Shown: positions 10,744-24,231, counted from the first letter of the stretch. The stretch: 64,000 nucleotides of DNA from Coriaria nepalensis (GCA_027186245.1 CP114486.1:11422501-11486500); one strand, 5' to 3'. The notes: a model not told the origin generated them from the sequence alone. A program made the numbers and translations.

Positions 10744-13700
10744 AACCCCCTTCCCCCCAAGCATGTGAGGGAAATAAATTGAGCAACCTAAGGTTGCCAA
10801 CCAATAACTTGTGTTGATGCTGCCCCAAAGCCTTAGTAAACAAGTCAGCAGGTTGATCTTCTGTTCGAACATGATGCAATCGGATCAAACCATCAGCTAC
10901 ACGCTCTCTAATTACATGACAGTCGAATTCGATATGTTTGGTCCTTTCATGGTAGACCAGATTTGTAGCAACGTGGATTGCTAATTTACTATCGCAGAAA
11001 AATATAACAGGTGAGAGAATATGGAAACCCAGATCAGAGAACAATTGCTAAAGTCAAACAACTTCACATGTTGTAAAAGCCATTGCTTTGTACTCTGTCT
11101 CAATAGAGGATTTAGACACCATAGGTTGCTTCTTGGATTTCCAAGAAATGAGGGAATCTCCCAATGTAATGCAAATTTCAGAAGTAGAGCGCCTTGTCAT
11201 GAGACAGGCTGCCCAATCCCAAGTAGTGAGTTTAGGAGAAAGATGCTCAAACCAGGACTGGATTTTAGATAATGAAGAAGATGATAAGATGCTGTGAGAT
11301 GAGAAGACTTGGGACTGTGCATGAATTGGCTAAGAGTTTGGACAACAGTCGAGTCATGGTTAAGTAGATCAATTGACTAATTCAGCGTTGGTAAACTTGA
11401 GGATCTAGAAATAGGTGATCAACCAACTTAGTAGAGACAACAACATCATAAGAGAGACTTGTAAACTTGGAGTGTTGAGCCATAGGTGTAGAGAGTGGTT
11501 TACAACCAGATAAACCAGAGTCAATTAGAAGGACAAGTACATATTTGTGTTGATTCAAACAGATTCCTGAAACAGTCCTTGCAACTTCAATACCTAAAAA
11601 GTAACGAAGGATACCAAGATCTTTAATGTGAAATTTGTTGTTTAAAAAGAACTTCAAAAGATCTATGAAAGGCAAGTCATTCCTAGTGATGAGAATATTA
11701 TCCACATAAATGAGCAGAATTGTAACCTTGGAATTGTCATGTTTTGTAAACAAGCTATAATCCGACTTAGACTAAACAAAACCAGCCTCAATAATAGCCT
11801 TAATGAATTTGGCATTCCATTGCCTTGATGCTTGTTTTAAACCATACAAGGACTTTTTAAATTTGCATATCTTGTTCTCGCATACAAAAACAAATCGTAC
11901 AATTAACATTTTAGCTCTGGAGGAGAAGGTTTCATGATAATCAATACCTTCTTGTTATGTATAGACTTTAGCTACCAGCTTTGCTTTGAATCTCTCCACT
12001 GAGCCATCAGCTTTATGCTTAATTTTAAACACTCATTTACATCCTATCTAAAATCTCCCAAGTGTTGTTAGATTCTCCTTTTCCATGGCCTCAACCCACC
12101 TAACATCCTTAGCAGCCTCATGGTATGATTTAGGTTAAATATCAACAAAAATAGCAGATAAAAAAACATGGTATTTATGATATAAAGAATGATAGCTAAG
12201 GTGGGAAGACATGGGATACCTGGACCTTGTTGACTTGTGATTGGTAGAAGCAGCAGCATGGGAGCAATCATAATCATTCATCCAAGAAGGAGCATAACTA
12301 ATTCTGGAAGATTTTCTAGTAGGTGGAGGAGGTGAAATGAAAATGCCAGTGGAAGGATCAAGAGTGTGATCAATATCATGAGTGATAATATGATTAGTAG
12401 GAGGGTTAGTAGAGGATGTAGCATGTTCATCATCAAATAATGAAGGATGAGGAAAATAAGTTGAAACATTTTCAGAAGAAGATGATCGAAATTGGAATGG
12501 ATAGACATCTTCAATAAATTTTACATCCCTACTTATGGAGAATTGATTATTAGAAAGATTCAACAATCTCTATCCTTTTTGTGTTTTAGCATAACCAAGA
12601 AAAACATTAGGTATAGCTCTAGAAGCAAATTTATGAAAAGGATTGATAACAGTGGCATATGCGAGGAAACCAAAGGATCGAAAGTGAGTAATGGTAGGTG
12701 GCATATGCAAAAGTTCATATAGTGTTTAGTGTTTAGAAGGGGAGTTGGTGTTCTGTTAAGGATGTATGTTGTTGTTAGAATACAATCACACGAATGATGA
12801 AAAGGAACTTTGGATTGAAACATTAATGCTCAAGCTATATTAAGCAAATGTCTGTATTTTCTCTCAACTCGACCATTCTGTTGAGGTGTATAGGGACATG
12901 TTGTTTCATGGATCCCTAAAGATGAGAAAAGGTTTGAACAGTTTAAATTGACAAACTCAGAGCCATTATCATATCTTACTTTCTTGACCGTTTAGGAGAA
13001 TTGATTCTGTATAAAGGAAAAGAAATGTTTAAGGTTGGGAAATACCTCATGCTTAAATTGGATTTACCAGCTTTTGAAAATCACATGTCATATGGCTGCT
13101 TAAGCCAGAATCAAGAATCCAAGCTTTGGAGAAAGGAGCAGTAAAGCAAGTTAAACTACCTATATTTTGAGCCATATTTGCAAAGTAAGGACCTGTAGCT
13201 GTGTTGTCATTATTTATCAACTTAATCAGTTGATTGTATTAATTTGGAGTAAATGAAGGCATCGAGTTGATTTTATTATCACAGTCATTTGTTTATAAAA
13301 AAAAAAGACCAGATAGTTTTGTGGTTTTGAGCATGAGTTTCCATTAGCTGGATGTCCAACTGGATGGCCATTGATATGACAGAACTCACATTCAATGGAA
13401 CTCTTATTGAATGTGTTACCATTATTTACATTGGAAGGCTTACCTTTATATGTATTGGAATATAAAACAACATTACCACCAATATTCTGTGTTCTCGCCC
13501 CAATAACTCTCTATGATTCTTCTTCGATCAGCATTTCATATGCATTATCCATTGAAGGCAATCTGGTTTTCATTACAAACTGGATACACACAGGAATGTA
13601 AGACTCATTTAACCCCATTAGAAATTGGAATAATTTCCTCTATTCATGTTTTTCCATACAGTCATCACAAGGGAGGTTCTAATGCCTCATATTCATCCCA

Positions 13701-14320
13701 TAGTTCTTTCATTTCACTGTAATGTCTAGCAATTTCATTCACACCTTGATTAGTTGAAGAAATCATCTTCTGCAAGGTAAACACACGAGTGACATTAATT
13801 TTTTTGGAATCGAGCTCGCAAATCTTTCCACACTGTGAAAGTTGATTTTGAATACACAATTCCTTTGTACAATTCTTTTGACACTGTGTTCATTATACAG
13901 CTTAATACGCATGCATTAATTCTGTCCCAATTTGTTGTCATCGCCGGATCATTTGGTCTCAAGCAGGTTCCATCTACAAAGCACATTTTATTCTTCACCA
14001 TTGACACTATTGTCATGGCTCGACTCCATATTCCATAGTTTTGAGTTCCTGTCAATTGATGTGGAACGATTACTTATCCTAATGAATCTGATGGATGAAG
14101 GTAGTATATGTGTAAGAAAGGATCTTGAATACTTGAAGAAGCAGGCGTAGAAGTTTCTGTCATGGAGATGCTGAAATTTGCAGAAAAAATACGCGCATTC
14201 GATGAATAGATTTTGATGCAGAAAGTTTGAAGAAAATTCGATCGGATTCAATCTAGATTAATTTGCAGCAGAAAAAGGATCTTGAATTCAAGAGCACTCC
14301 TAATGAATGCTTTGATACCA

Positions 14321-14613
14321 TGTTAAGAATCAAAGAATCTAGAGAGAGAGAGAGAGACAGATTTGAACTGAGAAAGGGAGAGAAGAATCATCGTTTTCTT
14401 AATATTTTCTGCTTACATTACACTCTGAATATGCATGCATTATATACATGCACCATAGTGCTGACTAGACAATTAGTTAGTGAAACTGTAAAATAACAAA
14501 CATCAAGGTTAGTCAACAAACGAGTTAACTAATTTTTTTGTTAGCTTCTTTAACTTTCATCTTCATTTCTTTCTTAACTTCGTCATCAACTCTTGAATTC
14601 TTTATATCTTCTA
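14321..14613 (-). repeat. Right LTR (5' LTR) of the copia element
   Basis: Begins TGTTAAGAATC on the plus strand, immediately next to the primer-binding site. It contains an extra GA-rich insertion near 14340-14360 and other indels relative to the left LTR. The divergence implies an old insertion. Confidence 0.8.
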
Positions 14614-15093
14614 ATAAATAATGAAATAAAATGAAAAATCATACAATTCTAAAAAGAAAAATCAAACGAAACAATTTAAATTAGAGAAACATAAGAGATG
14701 AGAAAATGTAATCAAAACATAAAACATGCATAGATTTTGAATGAAATATCGATAATACTATTGAGAAAAATTAAGCAGTTTAACGAATCTAAATATTAGA
14801 AAAAAATTTTAAGTTGATTAATTTATTTTAATTATATATAAAATTAACATATAATATAATAATATAAAATTAATATATTAAGTTAAGATAGATTTATTAA
14901 TCCTAAATACGCCACCTAAATATTTCTCAAATGAGCCGAATTAAGCTATACATGTAAGATCATTGGTTTCTAGGGCTTATCTATCCTAAATTTTTAAGTT
15001 TATTAACTGGGAAATGACAATCCATCCCACAGTTCTTTATTGAATTATTTGAACATGTGAAATATGATTAAAGTATAGACGATCATCTAATTC
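14614..15093. other. Intergenic, no gene recognised
   Basis: AT-rich sequence between the copia element and the P450 relic. Nothing supported. Confidence 0.5.
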
Positions 15094-16475
15094 TTAAACA
15101 CCATTACATGTATCTTTCAAGATTTTATGCATAATAAGTCTTACTTTACACATGGTTTCTAATGGCACAGCTTTAGGCATCGTGTGTCCGAGTCCTTTAC
15201 CTTCCGTCGTATCTATTTCTTCATTACTATTCTCTCCCACTCGCAGCATTGAATCAAGAAACCCAAGTTTAATGTCACAGACTATCTTACTTGATAGGAA
15301 AGGTGGAGGAGGCTTCATGGAAAAGTTTAGAACCTTCTAGACTTCTCTAGCATTCTCTAAGGTTTCCTACACACTTGTAAAATTCTCTATAACCTTATAC
15401 ATTCTTCTAGTCCCTTGTAGAATAGTAGATATTTGTATGAAAGTCTCTAGAAGATAGATCGTAGTTGTTAGATCAAGTTGATCTTGATCATTCATTTCAA
15501 GGTGGGAGTCTATAAAAGGAGGAGTCCTCATTTGTAAATCATTCTCAAATACTAGCATTCTAGTAATACACAAAGTCTTTTTTTCTCTCAAGCTTTCTCC
15601 AAGTATTCTCTCTAGCTCAAGTGTTCTTCCAAGTCTTCAAACAAACCTCTTGGCAAGATTCAATTAGGTTGACTTGGTTACTCGGTGGAGTGTCAAATGC
15701 CACACGGAGAGTCTAAGTTCGGGGTGAAACTTTACGCACGTGACACTAAGCCCACAATTTGTTGAGTCATACTAGATCCAGGATAGGCTCTCCTTCCTAG
15801 ATAAATTTTTGTATCGACGAATCTCTTTGACTATTATTCTCTTCAATTCCATGTCTTTCAGAATTGAAGCTCATAGGATTAGTCCACAAATATGGGTCTC
15901 TATGCATGGCCCATGCATTGATCAATGCAATCGTGCCACGTGATATGTCATACTCTCCTACCGTACAGTCATCTGATGAGAAATGAGGGACTAGTAGTGG
16001 TGCTGCTGGATACAATCGAAGTGTCTATGAGATGATTCCTTGGAGATAGGGTAAGTTGGACCCGAAGTACCTCTTCCCTGCCACCATTTTCATTGCAAGG
16101 TTAACCGTTAGCTCCATAAAAATATATTGGAGCTTCACTTTAGAGAAACCGGGAAATGAAGGCGTTTAGGCATTTAGTAGAAAATATCTCCTATTGCGCC
16201 AATGTGGCGGAGGTTCCCCTAATGGTCCCCATGGAAGGGAGGACACTATGGTGAAGTAGTTGTAGCTGAGGTGTTTGCCTAGAAGCAAGGGGGCACGGTT
16301 GGCTAAAATGACGTTATTTTTGGTGAAGCATTCTGCAATTGTAAAGGTCAAGGAGACGACGACTACAAGGTGTGACCCGAATCGGAGAGAGAAAATGGGT
16401 CGGTATTTTTGCAAGAGGTTAAGAAAAAAAGTTTATTGGATAATGTGGGTTTGAGGAGGTGAAGGTGACTAATGT
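15094..16475 (-). pseudogene. CYP81-type cytochrome P450 pseudogene
   Basis: A decayed relative of the intact P450 at 19339-21221, in the same orientation. N-terminal part: YRPIFSLRFGSHLVVVVS and ECFTKNNVILANRAPLLLGKHL (16166-16414). C-terminal parts: [19 protein letters not shown] (15797-16015), a heme-loop remnant GRRAYPG near 15780, and KAVPLETMCKVRLIMHKIL (15094-15318). Two lesions stand out. Near 16058 sequence matching the K-helix side of the intact gene joins directly to sequence matching about residue 195, a deletion of roughly 0.8 kb that removes the I-helix and the intron. Just after the heme loop the reading is interrupted by an LTR-like insertion. Nonfunctional. Confidence 0.88.
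15318..15756. mobile_element. Probable solo LTR inserted in the P450 pseudogene
   Basis: P450 homology stops near 15290 on one side and near 15756 on the other. The intervening ~440 bp is unrelated to P450. It can be bounded TG...CA (TGGAAAAG at 15318, CCCACA at 15751-15756) and contains a TATAAAAGGAG box at 15511 followed by a CT-rich leader-like stretch, as an LTR would. No internal domain or second LTR is visible. The exact left border and target-site duplication are not resolved. Confidence 0.55.
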
Positions 16476-19338
16476 AGCGTGTAGCAATATGGAGATCGAC
16501 ACGATCAAATCTTATAAAGAAACAACTTTTAATTTAGAAACTCGCCTAAATTGTTTGGAAAAGTTCAACGGCTTAATTGATAAATTGAATAACATAAAAA
16601 TTAAATCTAAGAAAAACTAAATAATAAATATTTATATATTTCTAAAAATAATGACAAAATTGGAAATAATACTAATTTATTAACTCTATTGTGTGATGAT
16701 GCCTCATTATTCATGCAAAGAACTCAACCTTGAATTATGATCCAGATATGCCAGTTCAGCTTAAGGATGGAAAAACATTAAACCAGTGATGTTAAAAGTC
16801 ATGGAAATCCCTATATGATTTGGCAAGTCCACCATATAAGCATTATCATTGATCTTTTTTAGGATTTTAAAAGTGATGGGCATGATGTCCTAAAAGATAA
16901 GTACAATTTTATGAAATTAATAAAAATGATTTTTTTTGTATAATTATTTGAATGTGTTATTATTGAATAATGTATATAAATATTAGAAATTTTCAAATTC
17001 ATTTATTAGTACGAGATGATTAATATTATAGATAATGAATTAAATTCTCTGTAACATATTAAAATATGAAATTTTTAATTAATGGTTGCTAGTACAATTC
17101 ACTAGGATTATGAATGCAAGTGATCTAAATTTGGATCACTGATATAGATAGACATCTTAGTTAAGACGTTTTATATAATTGGATTATATAGAACTTGATC
17201 CGATATGAATTGATTCTTTATCAACTCTTGCTGTTGGGATAACTCATAACAATCATCGAGTTTCCTTCTCAACATATCCAAGCATTCGACCATGTAGGTC
17301 CAACTTTCTACTGCTTGAACATCTTATTTGTCCCTTATTTCAAAGAGTTTGATGGTTAAGATGTCAAATGGCCGTTAGCTCGGGCTTTCATGATAGACAA
17401 CCCGAGTTAGTTAGATGTGGGACAGACCAAGAATGTAATCGGTTGATTCGGCGATGTGATGGTCTTCGTCCAGACGGTTCACCTCAACTTAAGATTGTAG
17501 GGCTAGGATGCCTATGATCTCAAACCTCTTAGTTAGTTTTGTGAATTGAATGATCTATGGTGGATTGAGAGGCCAATGACAAGGCAACACTTCCGGCTAA
17601 TTAGCGCCGACCGAAACACCTACTACTCCAGGCCTTTCAGTCAACTTTGTGGATCAAGAGATTCGTGGTGGGCTAAAAAGGCATTTTCAGATGATTATCC
17701 TCAACTCGGTTTTTTCAAGACTCTGACTACTGAGTTAGCGCTGATACATCGATAATGAAATAGAGATCCATCCCACCGAGGTTGCCAATTTATTGATGCA
17801 AACAAATTTTCTCAGATCACATTGGTCAACTTAGGGGTTCTAGGCAGTTAACTGGCAATAGAAAAAAAATCGCAAGCTATAAGTCTATTTCGGTGAGCGC
17901 ATGTTGATGTGCTAGAATTACTCCTAATAAAAGCACATAGATGACAATAAACTAAAGGGTGATAAAGTAAATGATACAAAATTTAATGGAAAGCCCATGA
18001 ATGGAAAGTAATCAAACTATATGAAAGCAAACAAAAAGCTAAATGGTTCAAATTCTTATATACTAGATCTACTAAGCTATAATGGTAAAAATATATAAAG
18101 GAAAACTCTTAGGATGAAATTAATATTGAATATTGAATGAGTGTTCAACTCAAATCATGCAAGTCAGAGCCTACAGAGCAAAAGAAATACCAACTGGTTT
18201 TGTGGAGTTGATGCTTGAGATGTGATTAAACTAAAAGACATAAACTAATTTTATCCGGGTTAAAGCTTGTAGTGAAGTGGAAAAGAACTAGTTTCTTGCA
18301 GATTCTTTTTTTCCTTGACAGCGTGTAGAGCCGATCATTCCAGGCTCTTCGTCGTTATTTAGGGAGGGTGGATGTTCTATTGAGGCGAGTAGAACCAGGT
18401 TTGTGACGGTTCTTCATCGTGTTGAGTGGCGACTTATAACCAATTTTGTGAGAACTCTTAGTCGTGTTTTTTCTCTTTAAGGTGTTATTTATAGAGGAAA
18501 TGGAACCTTTATTTCTTGAAAACAAGGCAAAAATATTTGTTAAGTATACTTAGTGAATAAGTTTAGAGTAATTTTAAGAAGTTGCAAGGCGAAAAAGTTT
18601 CTAAAATTTCCTTCATTAAATCTAAAATTTATTCTTTAGCCTCTAAAGAATGTCTGTCTTGGTGGAATACGCTAAAAATAATAAATAATTTTTTTCAATG
18701 ACATGTTATGCACATATAATGTGCCTGATCGACAGTGATCTAAAAATCATCATAGTGATAAAAAAATAATAATTTAAACTACACAAAATCTAAAAAATTA
18801 GTCGGAAGTTATACAAAAATAAATTTGTAAAAACTAAGAACTAAAAAGTAAATTAACATATTTATATATCAAAACATTTTAAGAATTCACAGGAACTTGG
18901 AACAAGACAAAAATTATTCTTAGTTTACACTTTCTGTGTTCAAGAAAGTATGATATACGAAAATATGAGATTTTCCTAAAACTAAAGATACTCATTAAAA
19001 CATTCTTATAAAAACTAAAGAGTGATAGATGGGCATGCAACTCATCTGGAGTTTTGTAAGAACTTCAGCTTTCAATTGTAAGGTATAAGAAGTGAAATCA
19101 TAAGCATTTAAGAAATTAATTTCAAAAAAGTATACAGATTAAAGATTTGAGTATTACGTTCAAAATTATGAAAGTACGTTTTATAGCGGTTGTTACGTTA
19201 AGGAGTATGTCAAAGCGATGGTGGTAATTATAATGAGATTTGATTGCATAATTAACTATGCCAAATGGAAGCTATTACAATATATTACCTCCGGTTTCCT
19301 AACAGAAACATCACCTCGTACAAGTGATCACATATTTT
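16476..19338. other. Intergenic, repeat-like, no gene recognised
   Basis: No coding region is supported. Around 17390-17760 two imperfect copies of a unit meaning roughly 'TTTGTGGAT..GAGATT..TGGTGGATTGAGAGGC' occur. The 18300-18500 stretch, with TTATTTATAGAGG, looks promoter- or LTR-like. This is probably old transposon debris of unidentified class. Confidence 0.4.
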
Positions 19339-21221
19339 TCAAACACCATCCAACGATTCAGCAAGAACTTTATTCATAATCAGTCGTGCTTTGCAACAGG
19401 CTTCCAACGGCACAGCCTTCGACACGGTAACTCCTCTACCTTCTCTCATATCAATCTCCTTCTCACTAACCTTCGTCCATTCAAAGCATTGAATCAAAGA
19501 TCCCAAACATAAGCTCACTATCCGTTGGGCCAGGCCTGCTCCTGGACAAGCCCTCCTTCCCAGCCCAAACGGCATAAACTTCTGATTATAATTACCCTCT
19601 TCATTTCCATGCCTTTCTGGCTTAAAACTCATAGGCTCAGCCCACAGATTCGGGTCTGTGTGTATGGCCCATGCATTGATCAACACAATGGTGCCACGTG
19701 GTAAGTCGTATCCTCCTACCTTGCAGTTGTCCGAGGAGAAATGAGGCACGAGCAATGGAGTTGGTGCGGTTAATCGAAGTGTTTCAAGCACGATTCCTTG
19801 AAGATAAGGTAATCTTGACACGTCATCTTCGTTGATTAATCTCTCTTGTCCTATCTGTAAGTCCAGCTCATCTTTTGCCTTTCTTAACACGTCCGGATTG
19901 TTTAGTAGATTGCACATTGCCCATTCTAATGTCACTGCTGATGTTTCTGTTCCGGCGAGTAACATTACCTACGGTCGGAATTCATTGACAATTAGTGATC
20001 GGAAAAAAAAAAGACATTATTTTACTACAGGATAAGGCATAGCCGCATAGGGGATTTGTATTGAAGCATATCCAGTGTCATGGTACAGTAACATACAACT
20101 GAAGGATAAGGCATAGCCGCACGAGGGATTAAAAATTTTTATTAAAAAAATAAAAAAAAAATTATAGGAGACTCCACAAAAATAACGGAGTCGGAAAAGT
20201 CAAACTAGACCTAGACATGGTTACAAGTATAATTAACACTCAACTAACAGAGAAAATATTTTGGCAAAAAATAATAATAATAATAAAACTATCGTAAAAA
20301 AGAAAAAAAAAAAAAAAAACTTACCACTATAATCCCTTTGATTATCTTGTCGCTGTAGTAATCAGGTTGCGACTCTTGTAGAGACAGTAAGTGATTGATC
20401 ATTGTACTACTAGCCTCTTCACTTTTCCCCTTCTGCTCATCAATCAATCCTTGCAAGAAAGCATCCATCCTCTTAGCAAGCCTCACCACTCTCTTCTCAT
20501 AACCGTTTGGGCCAATCCAATTCAAAACCGGCAAGAAGTCGCCGGGATTTGCCACCCCACCGATCGCCAAAACCTCCTTCATCAACTCCCTAAACTGCCT
20601 CGCCTCCTTCTCGTTCGCCACGTCGTCTCCATAGTACCTCTTCCCCACCACCATTCTCATCATGTTATTATACGTCATGCTCGAAAACATGGATTTGAGC
20701 TCTACTTTGGAGAATTCTTGCAATGAATTTTCCGACAGTTTATGCAAAAGCCGTTTCACTTCGTTGCTTCGAACCGTTGAAAATCTGTTGAGTCTGTTGG
20801 AAGAGAAGATCTCTATCGTGCCGATGCGGCGGAGGTTCCGCCAGTGGTCCCCGTACGGGGAGGTTACCATGGTGGTGTAGCCGTAGCCAAGGTGTTTTCC
20901 GGCAATCAGGCGTGGACGGTTGGCTAAAACGATGTCGTTTTTTGTGAAGCATTCTTCAACTGCGGAACGGGTGGAGACAACGAATACGAGTTGAGAACCT
21001 AATCGGAGTGAGAAAATAGGCCCGTACTTTTGGGAAAGTTTATGGAGAGTCCGGTGAAGGGGGTGTTTTAGGAGGTGGAGGTGGCCGATGATAGGAAAAG
21101 AGGGTGGAGTAGGCGGTAGGTTTATGCGACGGGATTTTATGGTTTTTAGCAAAAGGCTGAAGACGAAGAGAAGGAAGGTAAGAGAAAGAGTGGTGTAGAA
21201 GATTAGTATCGCGTCTTCCAT
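19339..21221 (-). CDS. CYP81-family cytochrome P450
   Basis: Two exons on the minus strand, 21221-20325 and 19968-19339, with a 356-nt GTAAG...AG intron in the position usual for A-type P450s, giving 508 residues. The N-terminal membrane anchor spans about residues 5-27. It is followed by the proline hinge [16 protein letters not shown], the C-helix WRNLRR, the I-helix AGTETS (304-309), the K-helix ETLR (361-364), FKPERH and the heme loop [10 protein letters not shown] (Cys about 440). All key residues are present and the gene looks functional. CYP81 enzymes are ER-bound monooxygenases acting on isoflavonoids, lignans, glucosinolate indoles or herbicides; the substrate cannot be told from this sequence. 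Closest by eye to CYP81D/E types. A decayed tandem copy lies 3 kb downstream. Confidence 0.93.
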
Positions 21222-21284
21222 GTTGGCTTGGCTCGTTATGGATCGATGTGTGGAGTACTTCTTATCTCGGGCAGTATTGCCCTA

Positions 21285-21293
21285 CATATATAA
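21285..21293 (-). promoter_or_regulatory. Probable TATA box of the CYP81 gene
   Basis: On the minus strand TTTATATATG lies about 65-70 nt upstream of the ATG at 21221, a reasonable plant TATA position allowing a short leader. Confidence 0.5.
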
Positions 21294-21759
21294 ATCGCAT
21301 GAAATTAACTCTCCTGGTTAGACTTATTGACTTGGGCTCATGTATCGTATACTTTGAACAATTAACTCTCGCGGTTAGACTTATTTACTTGACTCATGTA
21401 TCGTATACTTTAAAAAATTAGGAGTTATATTCGGCTCATCGTGTATGGAATTATTATAATTATACATAAATTTAATATGATATGTGATATAATATAAATT
21501 TAGTTTATTTTTTTAGTTCGGCATAATTTGTGTTATATAAATTAATTTATGTGTATTACTTTTTGATTAATTTTTAATCAATACATAATTAAAATGTGAT
21601 TTTTTATTTTTTATGGCTGAATTTCATTCCACGTGGTAAGCTGATATAATATGATATTTTATTAAAATAAAGTATTTTTTTTTTCCCTTTTCACCTTAAT
21701 TAATTTATTATTTTTTATGATCCAAATTTCTTTTTTTTAAAGATAAATTATGGCGGAAA

Positions 21760-22405
21760 AATTAAACCCGGTACGGATTTTTGAAAAAAAAAAATTTAAT
21801 CGAAATACTGTAACTTTTTGAAAAAGAAAAACGCTTCAGTTAAATTTTTTCGCGAAATATCCAAATCAAATCGATTCTTCTTTTATGGGAAATCGATCAA
21901 AACGGCCTAATATCTTCATAAGTTATCCAAACTGAACTGGTCTAGTTCTTCATGAAAAATCCAATCGGATCGATTCAATATTTCACGAAGAACGGAATCC
22001 GATCATTTCAAATTGTTCTTGTAAATAAATAAAAAAATGCCTCCAACAATGGAGGTCTCGTAACCTCCGTTGTTGTTGGAGATTGGAACAATGGAGGATA
22101 GACCTACATTGTTGGAGGTCCGTTCTTTGTTTTTTTTTTTCTAGTTCATGAGGAAAACTCGAATAGGTTAGATTGCATTCTTCGTGAAATATTAGATCGA
22201 TTTGATTATATTTTCACAAAGAACTCGAATGATTCGATCTGAATAACTCGCAAAGAAGTTAGATCAATTATATTGATTTCTTGTTAAAAAAATCGATTTT
22301 ATTTAGATATGTCGCGAAAAAATTGAATCCTTTTGATCAAATTTTCTTTTGAAAACCAAATTCTTTTGATCTACGTTTTTCAAGGAATCTGAATTGGGTT
22401 TCATT
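21760..22405. repeat. Large imperfect inverted repeat (foldback element)
   Basis: The left arm (about 21760-22060) reads as the reverse complement of the right arm (about 22100-22405) over nearly its whole length, with many mismatches. Paired landmarks: AACCCGGTACGGATTTTTG with the complement of AATCTGAATTGGGTTT; ATTTTTTCGCGAAATATCCAAAT with the complement of TCGCGAAAAAATTGAAT and its upstream bases; ATATTTCACGAAGAA (near 21982) with TTCTTCGTGAAATAT (near 22177); and the core CTCCAACAATGGAGGTC (22041-22057) with GACCTACATTGTTGGAG (22101-22117, one mismatch). The loop is about 43 nt. This looks like a foldback or long MITE with no coding capacity. A transcript could form a long hairpin. Confidence 0.8.
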
Positions 22406-24197
22406 TTTTTCTCCATCATTTTTCCTTCTTTTTAATAAGAAAAAAGAAGAAAATTTAAATTAAGAAATAAAATAATATATAAAATTGAGATTATAATTAT
22501 AAGTAATTGACTTGAAATAAACTAATCTACCAAAATTTTACCTTCTATCTCTGGCTTTTGGCTAAAAAATTCATGGACTAAAACCAAGCACACACCATAG
22601 TAAAGGACCGTTAAAATTTTGGGAGCGGATTTAATTATTGTTCGCTCTTTTCATGTTTGTCAACGTAATAATATCTTAACCATTTATTTTGATCAAAAAA
22701 TTAAAGAAGTGCCGCATGACAAGAAAATGATAAAAATGGAAGCCGACTGAAATATAACTAATTTATGAGTCATATTTAATTATTTTTCTCTCTCATTTTT
22801 CTTCATAGTTGCGACTCACATCTCTCATTTTTTATGAATGTTGACAAAATGATGATGACCATTAACACCTGGTTTGAATATAAAATATAGAGACCGATAT
22901 TCGATTTGAATCTCAATGTGAAATCTAAAGACCAATATTTGATCTACAAGCCGATAACTCATATTGAATTCCTGATTCATACCAAGTTCTTGGTCTAAAC
23001 AATAAATATATTTATGTCTAAGTTCCTAACATGTCGGTCTGTAATCTCAAACTGAGACCTCACATGTTAGTTTGTACATCGAGAACTCAATCATGTTTTT
23101 TTTTATATACCGATAACTCGGTCTGGATTGAGAATCCAAACCTAGACCGATATATATTATATTATATTATATATTGGAATGAGAATTAAGAAAAAGTTAT
23201 TGGTCTGGAAAGGAAAATAATGAACTTAGTCTGGGAAGGAAGATTAATAACTCGATCTGGAAATGACGTTCGGTCAATGAATGAATAAATTAAACTCGAT
23301 CTAGGAAAAATAAAAGATCTCAATCTAAAAAGAGAGCTTGATATACGAAAAAAGAAATTAAACTCTATAAAATAAAAATAAAAAAAATTCAATTTTTTTA
23401 TATATTATATAATAAAAAAATTATTAATTTATCAGATATCTTATTCTATTTATATATATTTATATAAAATTTGATATTAATATAAATTTAATTTAAATAT
23501 AATATATATTTTATAAAAAAAATATCGAAATTTATAAACAAACAAAGAGAAAGGGACAAATACCGAACCTGTTCCCTAGAATTCTAACTCTTCCGTGCTT
23601 ACGCTCCTCCAGTGTCTCACTGTGCCATAACGAAAAGAAAGGAAGGTAGACATGACACCATCAGTCCACCAGTATTTATTAGTAACCGTGATGTGACATT
23701 ACTGGGACAAAACGTATCCACTTCTTATATATATATATATATATATTTATTTATTTATTTATATATAATTCTAACCGAAACTATATTATATAATATATTC
23801 AATCATTATATTGGACTAAGTAGATATAGATTATGGCGGATAAGAAAAATGAAAAGTTCAACCAATAATCGTTCTATTAAAATATGAATTTGTTATCTCT
23901 TATAGTAGAATCCTACTTTCAGGTATTAGTGTGACTTGCACCGAATATCAAGTCTAATAGATTTTTTAATCTTGTCCCTCAAATCAACGGTATATAATGC
24001 TGATCAATTTTCAAATAGACTAACAACAGCATGTCTGATGTATCAAGGTTGCCCTGCACACATGAATAACTAAGGGATGTCTGATTTGGAGAAGACAAAG
24101 AATGAATGAGCCAAGTGCTCTTCGACGGAGAAAAAGTTGTATACAGAGAGTTTAGGGTATGAGAGTTATATGGTCCCTTGCAATGAGACAAAACATG

Positions 24198-24231
<34 letters not shown>

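Larger units (their letters stand above)
10496..14613 (-). mobile_element. Degenerate Ty1/copia LTR retrotransposon
   Basis: The element lies on the minus strand and is about 4.1 kb. From right to left it shows: right LTR (14321-14613); a PBS matching initiator-Met tRNA usage (minus strand TGGTATCAAAGC, about 14309-14320); a gag fragment at 13795-14055 with GIWSRAMTIVSMVKNKMCF; a protease or zinc-knuckle-to-integrase segment; integrase with CPYTPQQNGRVERKYRHLL near 12840-12900; reverse transcriptase at 11382-11753 with ILLIYVDNILITRND; and RNase H at 10691-11044 with FFCDSKLAIHVATN. These are followed by a polypurine tract and the left LTR. Many stops and frameshifts make it nonautonomous. 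I could not find a convincing target-site duplication. Confidence 0.9.

Noticed and set aside
10490..14620. 5-bp target-site duplication of the copia element
   Set aside because: Flanks ATTCA and ATAAA do not match; either border drift or decay.
17546..17755. 69-codon frame with WW residues
   Set aside because: Lies in repeat-like DNA with imperfect duplications; no recognisable domain.
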